From positions 226,164 to 290,163 of the forward strand of contig NW_025936130.1 in the NCBI RefSeq assembly GCF_000764305.2: DNA of 64,000 nucleotides, read 5' to 3'. Position numbers and translations under genes: made by a program. The notes below the pieces were generated by a model. The model did not search any database. It had not been told where the DNA came from and worked only from the letters and a program-made list of their open reading frames with translations. Each line of letters opens with the position of its first letter. The stretch's first letter is position 1. Source of the stretch: Hyalella azteca. Its lineage: Eukaryota > Arthropoda > Malacostraca > Amphipoda > Hyalellidae. Of this stretch, positions 36,201 to 46,186 are shown in pieces.

Positions 36201-39091
36201 TGGGCATCATGACTTGGCTTGTTCAAGTAATCTTCTGATATGACCAGAATGACCTCCACAAACAAATAACTGCGTGATCCATGGACATATTGGTGCTTTA
36301 TTGTTTGTTAAGTCATTGCTCATTGGAAAAAATTGTGAATCACTATGACATTATTCTAATCAGTAAGAACTAAGTGATAGAATCGAACGGGCAAATTGAA
36401 ATAGATACCCAAAAATTAATATTCTTTTAATGGGTTCAACTTATGACCAATTTAATCTTATAACTCGCATCATCCATAGTATCCGAGGCATAAAGGATTC
36501 GAATAAAAGCTTTAATGGATTACTTCTGCTTTATACTGAAGCCAAACGACGGTAGCAAAGTAAAGGGAATACGAGTGGTATAGGTATTGAAAACTTAAAT
36601 TGAAGCACTCACTACTAATCATCAAGCACGGGGCACAAAATCACTATTTTGATCATTCAATTTATTGATGCATAGCATTAGAAGAACAATATTAAAAATC
36701 TAATTCGTTAAGTCACACTTTAGATATTCTACGTTTATTTATTCATGCAGAAGACAGCTGCATCAAGCAGTACAATAGCCTTGCTGTGTATCGAGGTCGT
36801 CCTACAATAGGAACAGACCACATATGCCAATAATAGATGCTAAGAAAGAATATGAGTCCAGATGAACTTCCTTTCTTATAATAATCGAGGGACGACGATC
36901 GCGGCATGACCTCGCACACCTCGGAGACCTTCGGTAGTGGTTGAAAGTCATGGCGACCACAGCGGTTCTTCACTGGGACTTCCTTTAGTTCAGGGTACAT
37001 GGCCTCCGGCTGCCAGAAATATAACAGTTCGTAATTGAGGTTGTGCTGCAGCCGACCGGCAAACGTGTTCTATTCCGTAATAAAATATGAGCAACAATTA
37101 ATAAAAAGATACTTCATTATTTTAATTATTACTGTAAAACTCGTCTCGTTACATAATGCCAATTACGGTTCAGTTCGATAGTGAAGCATTAACAACACCC
37201 AAATCCACAGTCCTCCTGGCCACTGTAGTAATCGCAATGAGAGCAATTTAACCTTCAGTCCGCCATCACACCTAAAAAGTAATTGATATTTTCTAAGACG
37301 ATTCTGGCAATTGCACGCAACGTATATTATTCGGATATTTTGATACTCTTACAATATACTAATAAACTCGGACTAATTCAAGGTCTCCACAAACGTCCAC
37401 AGTACTGCTCTTAGTAAGCCATTACGTAATAATGCGACTGGCAACCAACATTTCCGATTTCACGCATGGCGCAGTATGTTTGACGCTGAAGTTCGTAATT
37501 TCAACAATGTCAGTACTCAATGAACCGGTTTCGTTACACCAGTGATGTCGAGAGACGACTTGGCCGGCACGCACAGCAAAAAAAAGCGAAAAGGTAAGCG
37601 TAAATGTTAATAACATTGCATGGGAAAAAGTTCTGATAGTTTAATAAAATAGTTGTTTCAAGAAATAGCAATCACCTTTATAATGAAAATCAGAACCGAA
37701 GAATAGCAGGATTAAATACGCGGTCAAACGAGAAATAACTTCCGACAATCTAGTACTAGTAACCAGGACTACCTTGACATGACTTGATAATTTACAAGTT
37801 AAAGGAAACAAAAACTAACAAATTTTCCGATGCCTGGAAACTTTTAGATCTCTCACTATAAGAGTGTACATTTCACGGAACGGCATCATTGGAGGAGGGT
37901 TACATAATCATCAACGTCATCATCCGACTAAGTCGTAAAAAAACTAGCATGGTGAGTCTGGGCCGGACAAATCATCCGGTTCAAACATTGAGACGGAAAG
38001 AGGCGGAAACTAAAGGTTAATAACATTACCAGATTCCAGACTAACGTTCCCGTTCACCGGACAGCACTGGATAATACCAGCAACAGGTTTTATCGAATGC
38101 TTTGATCCAAGGCAACGATGGGCTGGAAAACCCAAGCAAGTCGCTTGATTTAAATTTTAGAAGATGAAACTAACTGACAGCGCCGAGTTCCATCCTTACT
38201 TGACAGAGCAAACAATTTTCAGTACGATTGAGAACTTTACACTTCAAGTGCAAAATATGAAGCGAAAAAGCGGAGCTTGTTGAGTGTTGATTAAAACGAA
38301 CAAATGTAAACAAGGGATTTATCAAGAAATTGACAAAATTCAGTAAAAAAAGTGCCATAATATTGAGCATTCAATCTCGTGCAAATAATCGCTTTGTTAT
38401 TAACGAACAATTATTAGTTAGCGATCCTCGACTTTAAAAAAAAAGATCTCAAGTTAATCCAAGGTTTTGGTTATATACTTGGCTGCTGCGAATGGAACTA
38501 AAGTCAGTGTAATAAACTCACGGGTGCTAATAATGATTGGGGGCGTTGTTAGTCGTTCAGTTGGCGCTAGGGATTCGTCACAGGAAACGGAAGCGTAATT
38601 ATTGCCCATAGATGAAATAGGTGGACAATTCAAATAATTTATGCCGAATATTGCACGCATATTTATGCAGTTAGGTGGCTGTTCGTCAAAATATCAAAGA
38701 TTTGCAAGCTATGCTCTTATCCCTTTAACCAAACTTTCGAAATCGAGAGCTCTGCTTTATTCCTAGGAAAATAATTCCAGTAATTAATGATCGAAAATGC
38801 AATCCTAATAAAAAAAGAACCAAGTTAACAGATATACACGAAGCTTCAAGACACTCACCTATCTTCAACATCCTGAGGTAGCGGGGAATTTTCGTGGGAG
38901 GATTTGCAAGAGCTAGTTGGACTGGTGGGCACCAACGAGGCAGTAGGGGAGGAAGAGCGAGGAGGGGAGGAGGTTTGAGAGGCAGAGGAAGACTTATGAA
39001 GAACTACTGAAGGGCATGGAGAAGAGACTGAACTCCTGGGAGTTGGGCCTTCCGTAAACTTTTCAAGCTCACAACTCTCGACAGGAGACAT
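13896..39091 (-). CDS. Gene B: Patched-domain-containing (PTR-type) sterol-sensing membrane protein, 10 exons, 1242 aa
   Basis: Spliced gene with exons 39091-38859, 35176-34421, 33886-33555, 20056-19856, 18600-18469, 17693-17547, 17016-16850, 16558-16346, 15831-15619 and 15230-13896. They sum to 3729 nt, an exact multiple of three, and every junction keeps frame with GT/AG borders. Visible in the protein: a Ser/Pro-rich leader (1-100), TM1 (about 132-152), the family motif DPEYLF (159-164), a first luminal domain with N-glycosylation sequons, a sterol-sensing domain (about 370-540) with GIGIDD (441-446) and IFCIYTG, a second luminal domain (about 625-798), a second TM bundle with GFSVDFSAH (869-877), and a hydrophilic tail (about 958-1242). 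Known of the family: 12-TM RND-like proteins related to Patched, NPC1 and Dispatched, linked to sterol/lipid handling and Hedgehog-like or cuticle roles. Substrate and location here are inferred only. The paired acidic residues of the SSD are present, so it looks intact. It lies head-to-tail with paralogue gene A. Confidence 0.93.
15619..15831 (-). CDS. Gene B exon 9: second luminal domain, continued
   Basis: 213 nt (71 codons, phase 0 at both ends), acceptor gtaccggcag|TAC, donor GATCAG|GTAAGA. It encodes ALNEDETRIIASRFVVQA and SLNVTVFHPFFIFFDQ. The I-x-A-S-R-F block and VFHPxFIFFDQ are strongly conserved in PTCHD/PTR proteins just before TM8. Confidence 0.94.
16346..16558 (-). CDS. Gene B exon 8: second luminal domain
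   Basis: 213 nt (71 codons, phase 0 at both ends), acceptor atttaacag|ATT, donor CTCAAAGAA|GTGAGA. It encodes IIFAGDYEYHDNATADAIL, then TVSWLRSWRSFM and an NNTD sequon. The W-x-x-x-W-x-x-x-M spacing resembles the second extracellular domain of other PTR proteins. Confidence 0.9.
16850..17016 (-). CDS. Gene B exon 7: TM7 and start of the second luminal domain
   Basis: 167 nt, acceptor ttttactacag|CC, donor ATTCAG|GTCTGT. It encodes ALVVLIFLGYLSVAIWGC, a TM helix with the AIWGC ending usual in this family, then EGLERRKLSRYDSY, which opens the second luminal domain. It ends in phase 0. Confidence 0.92.
17427..17458. repeat. Perfect 14-bp inverted repeat in gene B intron 6
   Basis: ATAACCATAGAATA and its exact reverse complement separated by the four bases GCTG. 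A third related stretch (TATTCTATTGTTATACC) lies just before it. Could form a cruciform or be the relic of a small transposon. Confidence 0.85.
17547..17693 (-). CDS. Gene B exon 6: central cytosolic linker
   Basis: 147 nt, acceptor cttttttgcag|A, donor GTTAAAG|GTACCT. It encodes a Cys-rich piece (DEDCCYRACCSGG), then DPYNPEDNKRHAIMVLFRDYVAVFLNIPAVK. In PTR proteins this linker joins the sterol-sensing domain to TM7, and the RDYVAVFLN-like block precedes that helix. Phase 1 in and phase 1 out, consistent with its neighbours. Confidence 0.92.
18469..18600 (-). CDS. Gene B exon 5: end of the sterol-sensing domain
   Basis: 132 nt between acceptor attctttactgcag|GC and donor GAGTCAA|GTAAGT. It encodes TAVLMTYLWHITLFGALLAL, the last sterol-sensing helix, followed by GYAEQKQLHNLACIPV. 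Joined to exon 4 it reads FCIYTGTAVLMTYL, typical of the family. A dispersed repeat lies immediately upstream in the intron. Confidence 0.93.
18613..18727 (-). repeat. Dispersed repeat, copy 2, abutting gene B exon 5
   Basis: Minus-strand copy of the repeat at 9942-10058. Homology runs to CCGACACTTCTATT, ending about 13 nt before the exon 5 acceptor, so the inserted sequence contributes part of the pyrimidine-rich tract upstream of that splice site. Confidence 0.85.
19659..19797 (-). pseudogene. Tandem partial copy of gene B exon 4 (sterol-sensing exon)
   Basis: About 139 bp repeated in tandem with 19798-19938. The copy carries the last 81 or so coding bases of exon 4 (19795-19715), its donor site and the adjacent intron. 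Read in the exon frame it has no stop and would give AITVMIFFIIGAITPFPSVQ ending IFCIYTG, but the conserved Asp of TSITD is replaced by Val. It lacks the GIGIDD half of the exon and a clear acceptor, so it is probably a non-functional duplication, though splicing into it cannot be excluded from sequence. Confidence 0.85.
19856..20056 (-). CDS. Gene B exon 4: core of the sterol-sensing domain
   Basis: 201 nt encoding GIGIDDTFVMLASW, a loop with PERLAHTFADAAVSI, then TSITDMISFFIGAI and PSVQIFCIYTG. These are hallmark blocks of the PTR/Patched sterol-sensing domain, including the acidic pair D445-D446. The donor is ATTTATACCG|GTGAGA. The acceptor AG at 20058-20057 is directly preceded in the transcript by an (AAT)n microsatellite instead of a pyrimidine tract. 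Part of this exon is duplicated in tandem just downstream. It is about 13.5 kb from exon 3, but phase and protein continuity (FLMLG|IGIDD) support the link. Confidence 0.93.
20061..20092. repeat. (TTA)n microsatellite at the exon 4 acceptor of gene B
   Basis: About ten ATT/TTA trinucleotides with one TTG interruption. On the transcribed strand it reads (AAT)n and lies within a few bases of the exon 4 acceptor AG, where a pyrimidine tract would be expected. Confidence 0.95.
31228..31307. repeat. 20-bp minisatellite, four units
   Basis: TGCTTTGCGTTACCCGTCGC repeated four times, the last diverged (TGATTTGCGTTACCTGTCGC). A related single unit lies about 40 bp earlier (31189-31208). The unit contains CpGs, in contrast to the AT-rich surroundings. 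Confidence 0.93.
31398..31476. repeat. Two adjacent inverted repeats
   Basis: First hairpin: TTTCACATAAATC (31398-31410) with its exact complement at 31422-31434. Second hairpin: AAACAAAGTGACCGAACT (31432-31449) with 31459-31476, one G:T mismatch, 9-base loop. The two are nearly contiguous. Possibly ends of a small MITE. Confidence 0.85.
33555..33886 (-). CDS. Gene B exon 3: first helices of the sterol-sensing domain
   Basis: 332 nt from acceptor tcgtcgcag|GGG to donor ATGTTGG|GTGAGT; ends in phase 1. It encodes SLWEKQLL, then hydrophobic segments around residues 372-392, 401-424 and 428-440, with GDCVRSKTLLGLAG between the first two and INMAAPFLMLG at the end. The last Gly codon is split and is completed by exon 4 to read FLMLGIGIDD, the sterol-sensing-domain signature. 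Gene A has the same exon at 2525-2868. Confidence 0.95.
34421..35176 (-). CDS. Gene B exon 2: TM1 and first luminal domain
   Basis: The acceptor is ttcttctggcag|G and the donor is GACAGGAT|GTGAGT; 756 nt, phase 2 in and phase 2 out. It encodes residues 78-329: a charged stretch with FDSFLNRSFYKLG, a hydrophobic TM1 (TGYYIIIPILLTAICATG), then the conserved DDPEYLF...NGRAKQERAVVE block that opens the first luminal domain of PTR proteins. Sequons NFT, NVT, NLT and NSS are visible. The counterpart in gene A (3161-3934) is 18 nt longer, has identical phases and about half of its residues in common. Confidence 0.93.
35177..38858. other. Gene B intron 1
   Basis: 3.7 kb between the leader exon and exon 2. 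Apart from the hairpin at 36106 I see no exon or RNA gene. A minus-strand open frame at 36743-37000 has a possible acceptor but no good donor and no recognised homology. Confidence 0.55.
36106..36141. repeat. Perfect 17-bp GC-rich hairpin in gene B intron 1
   Basis: GAGCGGCGGACTACAGA followed after two bases (GG) by its exact reverse complement at 36125-36141. Such a near-palindrome is unlikely by chance in this AT-rich context. Confidence 0.93.
38859..39091 (-). CDS. Gene B exon 1: start codon and Ser/Pro-rich cytosolic leader
   Basis: This 233-nt exon starts with ATG at 39091-39089 and ends at a strong donor (GATAG|GTGAGTGT). It stops in phase 2, which is what exon 2 requires. An in-frame TGA sits four codons upstream (39103-39101), so this ATG is the first available one unless an intron intervenes. 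It encodes about 77 residues (MSPVESCELEKF...) rich in Ser, Pro and Thr, with no TM segment, as expected for a poorly conserved cytosolic N-terminus. It is joined to exon 2 from donor quality, phase and strand, not from homology, so it is the least certain exon. Confidence 0.72.
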
Positions 39092-39130
39092 CCCACAATT
39101 TCAAACCTTTCAAATTGGGGTAATGGGGTT

Positions 39131-39132
39131 CC
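39131..39132 (-). promoter_or_regulatory. Possible 5'UTR splice acceptor of gene B
   Basis: The minus strand reads ctctttgcaag|GAACCC about 40 nt upstream of the gene B start codon, a plausible acceptor for a leader exon joining here. No upstream 5'UTR exon or promoter was identified, so this is only a candidate. Confidence 0.22.
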
Positions 39133-39357
39133 TTGCAAAGAGTACTGTATCAACTTTCTAAACGGCAAAAGAGAGGGGCAAATAATTTACATCTGAATTT
39201 AAAATGTACAATTCAATGAAATGCAAAAATGAAACGTCACTTCTCGAATGAATGGCGTGCATTCTATCAGTGACAACTTTCTTAACTCATTCAACCTATA
39301 CCATGAAAAGCATCTACCACCAAACTTCCCAGGTAATGTTCAATACGCTGAGTCACT

Positions 39358-39612
39358 TAATACAATATACAATACAATAGCGTTTTCAGCGTTTATTAGG
39401 CCGTAGGCCTGTCGCCGATTCTGAACATCGCAGAACATTCACAGCATTTTGCGGTCTAACTCGCAACTCACTGCTACAATTTTGCTTTGCCTAACCGCCC
39501 GGCTTCCTTGCCGATTCTGACCAGAAACTGGCGCACAGAACTGGGATCGAACCAGCACCTCTCTGCTCCAATCTTGGTAGGTACTCGGAACTTTAACCAC
39601 TGGAACAACCTA
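39358..39612 (-). mobile_element. tRNA-derived SINE upstream of gene B
   Basis: Minus-strand tRNA-like head with a box A-like TCCAGTGGTTAAAGTTCCG and a perfect box B GGTTCGATCCCAG (39553-39541), whose CTGG/CCAG arms form a T-stem. A unique body follows, then a tail of ATTGTATTGTAT repeats at the low-coordinate end, the usual SINE layout. A GCCGATTCTGA motif occurs twice in the body. No cloverleaf or acceptor stem forms, so it is not a functional tRNA. I could not see a clear target-site duplication. It lies about 270 bp upstream of the gene B start codon, in the same orientation. Confidence 0.68.
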
Positions 39613-41364
39613 ACTGAAATTTTAGTTCCGTCACAGTCTATTGTCAGCGCAGTTTTTCAAACACGTTATCCAGACTCAAGATGTGAATTGAGGTTTAGCA
39701 TATATCAACGGTCAAGTATTGGATAATCTGTGCAGGACACCTCGATCAAGCAGCACTAAAGATGTGTAATCAATGCAAGAACCAACAATTTTCTTTCAAA
39801 AGCGTTGAAAAAGACGCGTCTCCCAAGTGAGTTTCATACAAGAAAGATCACGAGCGGCCACACATTCATAAGGGAGTTTTATTCCAACGACTAAGCTCAA
39901 TTTTATCATACAGCACAATTCCTACACGCTGACATTGCTGAAGGAGTTTACAGTGGCTAGAGCATGGGCGCAATTGATCTCACAAGTTTTCTACCTCAAC
40001 AGAAACTAGTGTAGCAACTTGTATTTGCTGTGCAGTGCATCGGTGGCTTTGTCCCTTTAAAAAATCCCGTCTAGAACCAGGATGCGGCGTCTAATGACGC
40101 GATAGTAATTATAGTAATTAAATGTGCTTGTTTGGACCAGATAATTTTTTTTCAGGAACGTTCCGGTAACCAATAATTGATCCACGCACTTTTTTTCAAA
40201 TCCAATACGCATTCACAATTAATGAACTAGTGATTGTAGCTCGAGAATGCAAACATGATTGATCTGATCAGAACTCCGGCATTTAGACTAAGGAATAAAA
40301 AAATAGTTCAATCGATTCATGCGTTACTGCCAAAAATATGATTTCGCACGCCAACGATTTATTTTCTGAAATTATTTTCGCTCTTTTATCGATATCTTTC
40401 CCACTCAGTGAATCGTAGCTAAGCGTCCGACTTCTCGATTAAAAGTAATTGTAATAGTGAGCTTTCTCTCCAATTGTAAATGTTTATCGTCTAATTTTTT
40501 CAACACATTTCAGTTCCCACAAAAAAAGTTCAAAACAAATTAAACGGATCTTGTACATTGAAATGTCAGATAGTGTTGGCTAAGTAGTAAGCAGGAAGCA
40601 AGGATAAGGTCAAACGGTTCACTGCGGCTGAATAATTCACTGAAGTCCTGTCACCATTAAGCGAAGTTCATTCAAGTGCAGCGGCGTCTCACAAGCAACG
40701 ATCGCCTAGAGCCCTACATCCGTCGATAGTAATGCACAGTGCACACTGCACAGAACGCAACAAATTCTACAGGCGCACAAGTTGTATGAAATAACCCTTC
40801 TTCGCACTTCACTCAGAGCTACTGGCTGCAATTGAAACCTCGTTTACGTAAAAAATAATTTGAATTTTTAGAACGTTATAAAGGTAATCCTCGACAGATT
40901 ATCATCGAAATTGCTTGGGCTATAGTTATACTAGATAAATTTGCAAATTTCAAGAAACGAAAATTACGAATCGAAACAATGCATGTATTAATTTATAATG
41001 ACCCCCATATGCGACATTGGTAGTAATTAGTAATTCTTTATTACGTTCAAAATATTGATAGAGTAAGTAAGGATAAGGAGAATAAAATTTGGGTCGACCA
41101 AAAATGCGACGTTAAAACAAATCCCGCAATACTAATAGAGCAAACGCAATATCACGAACATAAACCGTCTAAAGCTCATAATAATGGAATAGCAATAGAA
41201 GTGGCCTCGCATTAAGCAGGGTATTCTGGTAGGAACCGTCATTTTAGTCCCTCCAGCCTTGCCTATCGATGCAACACTCCACACAGAGGCACACAATAAC
41301 AATCGACGAGTCGTCAGCCATGCCGACTGTGGCGCTTGCGTACCGCCTACTGAATATAACTGGT

Positions 41365-41442
41365 CCTCGCGGCCGCGCAAGCCGTACTGACTACTGAGTC
41401 AGTGAGTCAGTGGTACTCAGTACAGCTCGCGCGGCCGCGAGG
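41365..41442. repeat. CpG-rich imperfect inverted repeat centred on two NotI-like sites
   Basis: CCTCGCGGCCGCGCAAGCCGTACTGA on the left is mirrored by TCAGTACAGCTCGCGCGGCCGCGAGG on the right with a few mismatches and a spacer of GAGTCAGT-type repeats. It is strikingly GC/CpG-rich for the window. Confidence 0.88.
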
Positions 41443-44400
41443 AGGTCCTTACTTGGTCAAGCCATGGTTCGTACTCAGTCCGTAGTACCGAGTACGGATC
41501 ATGGCGGGACCAAGCCTGTTGCTCTCGTTTCGGACTACCTCAAATCGATTATGTATATCTACCCGCTGCAAGCTTCGCTGGGTCCAGTGTCAGTTCATCA
41601 TATTCAAGCTCTGCTCCCAACCGGAAGCGGCAGGACTTCAGCGATCCAATGCCCTGAAGTGACACCCTAATGACTCGATTTTACAAGGAGGAAAAAAATG
41701 CAGACTGGTATTTAAAAATCTTTTCAATCAAAATGCATTCACTTCAACTATAATTTTCTAACGCATATGCTGACTGAAGAATGGAAAAGCTAGTAAATAT
41801 TCACACCTTAATTTATGACGAGGAATTATCTCCAAAGCGTACGTATTTCAGTCATATTATGACTGAAATGAGCTATCACTGACACGCGGACAGATATCAG
41901 GCGCTCGCAATTCCTAACCATGGTTAGATAGGCTCATTCAAAAGGTCATAGTATCCTCTTTCCTTGGTGAATTCATATGGGACACAAAAATGGCACACAC
42001 TTCGTATCGAGGCACGTGATCACAACGAGGCGCTGAACATACGTGGCGGCTGTCGTGGCGACCAACGCCGATTGGACCAGCCGCAGCCCGCAAGGTTAAA
42101 ATGCAACTAAATCGAGATGCGGCAAAAACTGCACCATTAGGACAAGATGAGAAGATTGCGTTTTATCAAGAGGTCAATAGAGTTTAGCTTTAGCAAGTAT
42201 AAGGATCAATTTGTTCTATTCAAGGATCATGCTGGATCATCCAACTAAGAATTACGCGAAAAAATAACTAAACGAAAGGGAGAATTCTTCAAAAGCTTAT
42301 CAAAAAACCGATTAAACCTTTCAATGGTTAACTGTCAAAAAAATTCCATCCCGCAATTATTACGTTGAATGGCTGTAAAACAGAATTAAACTTGTGGCTT
42401 CTGGTAGCCACTCACACGCAAAAATTATCATAAGTTGTGGATAAATTTTCTGCACGGACAAAATAAGAGCCGAACAATTGGCCGAATAAGGAATCGCTTA
42501 TTTGGTAGAATATTTACAGGCAAAATCTCGACCGTGCAAATAACATTTTCCCATAAATTATCAAAATAAATCTGTATTATAAATCGAGTTGTAATCGAAC
42601 CATATACGAAACCTTACACTTCAGAAAATATCCAAGGAGCCGGTATAAGTACCATAATCGATTGCAATGAATAGGAAACTAAAAAATACGTCACGTAAGC
42701 CATAGAAAAAAAAATTCAGTGAAGGACGTACATCGTAGAAAACCTTGAAACTCAGACCGGTGAGGCGATGCGGCTTTCGTCACGTACCACATACCCCAAC
42801 GCTCAACTTTTTCTGCCCAAGATGCGGTGCAGCACTAGCGGCTTCGGGACAGGTTCGTTTGTGCATGCAACCTTCGGGTACTTGGTATAACGCTCATGGA
42901 CCTCCTACCTAGTCTCAACTTATGTACAAGCAATGAAAATTCTCTGGAGAATCAACATACAAGTCTTCGCTCCGAATTCGAGCTGATGGATGGAAATATG
43001 AATGCAATTTTATTAGTGAACCCAGGAATCAAAGTTTCAGCGGTGGAAAGAAAGCTTAGTGAATCAATTAATCTTATAAGTTCATGTTTTGAATTAACAA
43101 ATTCATGCAAACTACACCCCAGTCCAAAACGAGCTGTGTGCCGAAGTTATAACCAATGATAGTTTTCATTTCATAATTAGATCTGATGAATTTTCGAGTT
43201 CAAGGACTAATAGCATATCTATTGCAGCGGCAATCGTGTCATTGAAAAAAAGTTAGCAAGGGTGTGGAATGCACAGGATTGGTTCAAATTTTCTAATTCT
43301 TGTTAACCCATCATGTTAAAATTACGCAAATTTATTAATAATCAATTCAATAATTAATTCGAATTTATTATAATTTATTTACAAGACACCCAGCTCAGGC
43401 AACAGTGTAACTGACAATTAGATTGAAGCTCAGCGTCTGCACGATCTGTTGGAAGCACAAGTGAACGCCCAATAACATCTATAAAATATTAAATAGCCAA
43501 GAGTGTGCTCTATAGTTCTAAAATGCTTCAGGGTATCTCGTACTAAAAATTTGTGAACCAAAAAGCAATGCGCCATGGTCAGTGCAGGTAGAACGAAATT
43601 AAAACTTCATTGATGACCAACCTCATAGACTCAACTCCACAACGACAACTTCTATACAAAAAAGAACTGCAATGCGTTAATAACCTTTAGAGCACAAAAA
43701 GATTTGTCACTAGCTTCAATTACAGAAACGCCTGTTCGGAAACAAATTGGCACACAAAAAGTTACGCTAAAGAACCTTCGAGGTCTTGTGCTTTGCTCGA
43801 CGCGTCAAGAACCTGTTCAACAAAAATGGGCGCGACATCCCCAGCCCAACTGAACACGTCGGAACGCAAGGTCGCCTGGCGCCTCCTTGACACGTGGTAA
43901 TCGCCTCTTACTTTCCCTCTCAATAACAGAAATAATTACTACGCCGCGATTCAACCTACTTTTGTATGTAGTGTCAGTATAGACTGGTACAGCTTCAGAC
44001 TCAGCTCGTGTATATCCAGTTATTGTTATTACCTTGAAAGGTGTCGCATAATTCCAAGATGTCAATAAAATTTGCTCATTTGAAAAATGTAAAAATGCTA
44101 TCATGAACATGAAAATTTTCCCAACAAGGAAGCGTTGCATTCTGTCAATAAAAAAAAACAGGTTCACTGATCAATGTAAAGGTTTCATAATTAATTGACA
44201 CTTGAAACATCAACACAAAATATGGCTGCAACTGTTCTTGATTCCAATGTTTGCATTTACAAATTAGTACAGAAAATATACAAGAGTTTCCGAGGGGGTT
44301 TTTGGGACTGAGAGGGTTTTGGGTTTCTATGAGTTTTTCCAGAGTTAGGTAATAAAATGTTCGTCACAAAGTTATAGAATCTTATGGCATTGAGTTGTAG

Positions 44401-46040
44401 AAATGTTTGGTAGAGTTGTAGTGGAAAAAATTCCAAGTAGAGGGTAAAGTAATAATACTTCACTTCTAATACTCCCGTGCGTTTAATGATCAAATTATAC
44501 AGTCTCGCATCAAATGCGAGATATAGAGCATGGACCCGTCTTAAAAGAATCCAGCAATTCCTGTGAACTTTAATGAACATTTCTGGATAAAATATTAATT
44601 ATTTGTCAACTAGTTGAAACGAAGTGGAACTTGTACATGTAATAAGGAACGAAGTGTGTAGAGAATGCAGCAAGAATCACGTGCAGCATCCACCTCAAAC
44701 GTGCAAGCGTGGGTAAAAAGTTCAACTTATAACTTCACTTTCGCTACCAGGTTCAGGCGATGCACTTCTGACCTCTCGCATGTATGGTGGGCCACGTAGG
44801 GAAGAACTTAAAAAAATACGATTGAAGAGCCACAACTATATAAACGTACGTGAATCTCACTAAACTGAGCCTTGAAACACGCCGCAACAAAGTTGACAAA
44901 TATTACCGAAGTTAACCAAGTGGCTAACTACGGGTATATGGCAACAAGCATTAAGTTACCGGTTAACCTCGGTTCGAAATCAGGGCGTTGAGATCGGCGG
45001 CAGCCTCCATCATGACACTTGGTTCAAAAATATATTCATTCCTACAGCAGCTATGATGTCTAACAGAATCTGCAATACCGTACAATAATACATTTTTGAT
45101 AGATTCCACTCTGCCACTTACAATGAGTATACAAGGATCTCCATCACGTCGCTAATAATCTAATCCGACAGCAAGCCATCATATGATCATGTACATAAAA
45201 ACCACTCAAAACATAGAATGCCAAATCAACAAATTTCAATCACGTTTCAGCGTAAGCGTCGAATAGGCCTTCAAAATCGATCGACCTTCTCGACACTTAA
45301 GTTTAAATGTTCATGGAATCAGGGATTCTGTACAGCTGCATAAGCGAGTCACTGGTCGAGGCGTGGTTAAAATTTCTTCTCCACTTGAAATTTCTTCGCC
45401 ACAAATCTTTCTTTGCCACTGCGATGGCTGGCTTGAATATTGATGGGCAGACTTTAGAAGAATACTCCGGACTTCATAAACATAAATTACGCGTTGAGAA
45501 TTGTCATAAGGATCAATAGTAACCTACTCAGTGCTTCCATCAAAATATGCAAAGATAATCTCAAGAATCAAGCCACAAGACTAGTCAAGTAAACCGAGTC
45601 TTGGTTGGTTATTTTCAAAAGTATCAGTCATGATCATTTTTTCTAGTGCTTTGAAGTTATTTTTTTAATTCACTGAATAAAAAAACAAATCATCGATAAA
45701 ACAAGAACTCCCAAAAATTATAAGACCAATATCCAGCGCACTGCGAAATCCAACGGATACCAAAAGTTATAGGAACTTCCCATTCAAGAAGTTTGATACC
45801 AATTCATCCTCATTGCTTGAGTGTAGGCGAATATAACAACCTTGCCAAGTCACGATTGCATCTGTACAAAAATCTGCAGTGACCCGTGCCTTGACGGTCG
45901 TCGGGTGAGTTTCTAGTCAATTCAATGCACAAAAACTACTAAGCAAGCTGCAAAAAGAAACAGTCCCTCTCACCAAGAATCGTATTTTTTCGTTTGAAAT
46001 GTCTGATGGCAACACGCACAGAAAACGGTATTTTAAGCGA

Positions 46041-46186
46041 GGAAGGTACCGAGAAAATATCAGTAGCATTTTGTTAAGTGCAGATGCGAATTTATGTCAA
46101 GCATTTCTTTGTATTCTGCAAGGAAGGTACCGAGAAAATATAGGCAGCAATTTGTTTAGTTTTTGTCAAGCATTTCTTTGTATTCC
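46041..46186. repeat. Tandem duplication of about 80 bp
   Basis: GGAAGGTACCGAGAAAATAT ... GTCAAGCATTTCTTTGTATT occurs at 46041-46119 and again at 46122-46186, the second with an internal deletion. Confidence 0.9.

Noticed and set aside
36743..37012. Possible extra exon in gene B intron 1
   Set aside because: A plausible acceptor exists, but there is no good donor, and exons 1 and 2 already join in phase without it.
44910..44992. Second tRNA-like or SINE head (box B-like GGTTCGAAATC with a weak box A)
   Set aside because: Box A is poor, no arms pair into a cloverleaf, and no SINE tail is visible.
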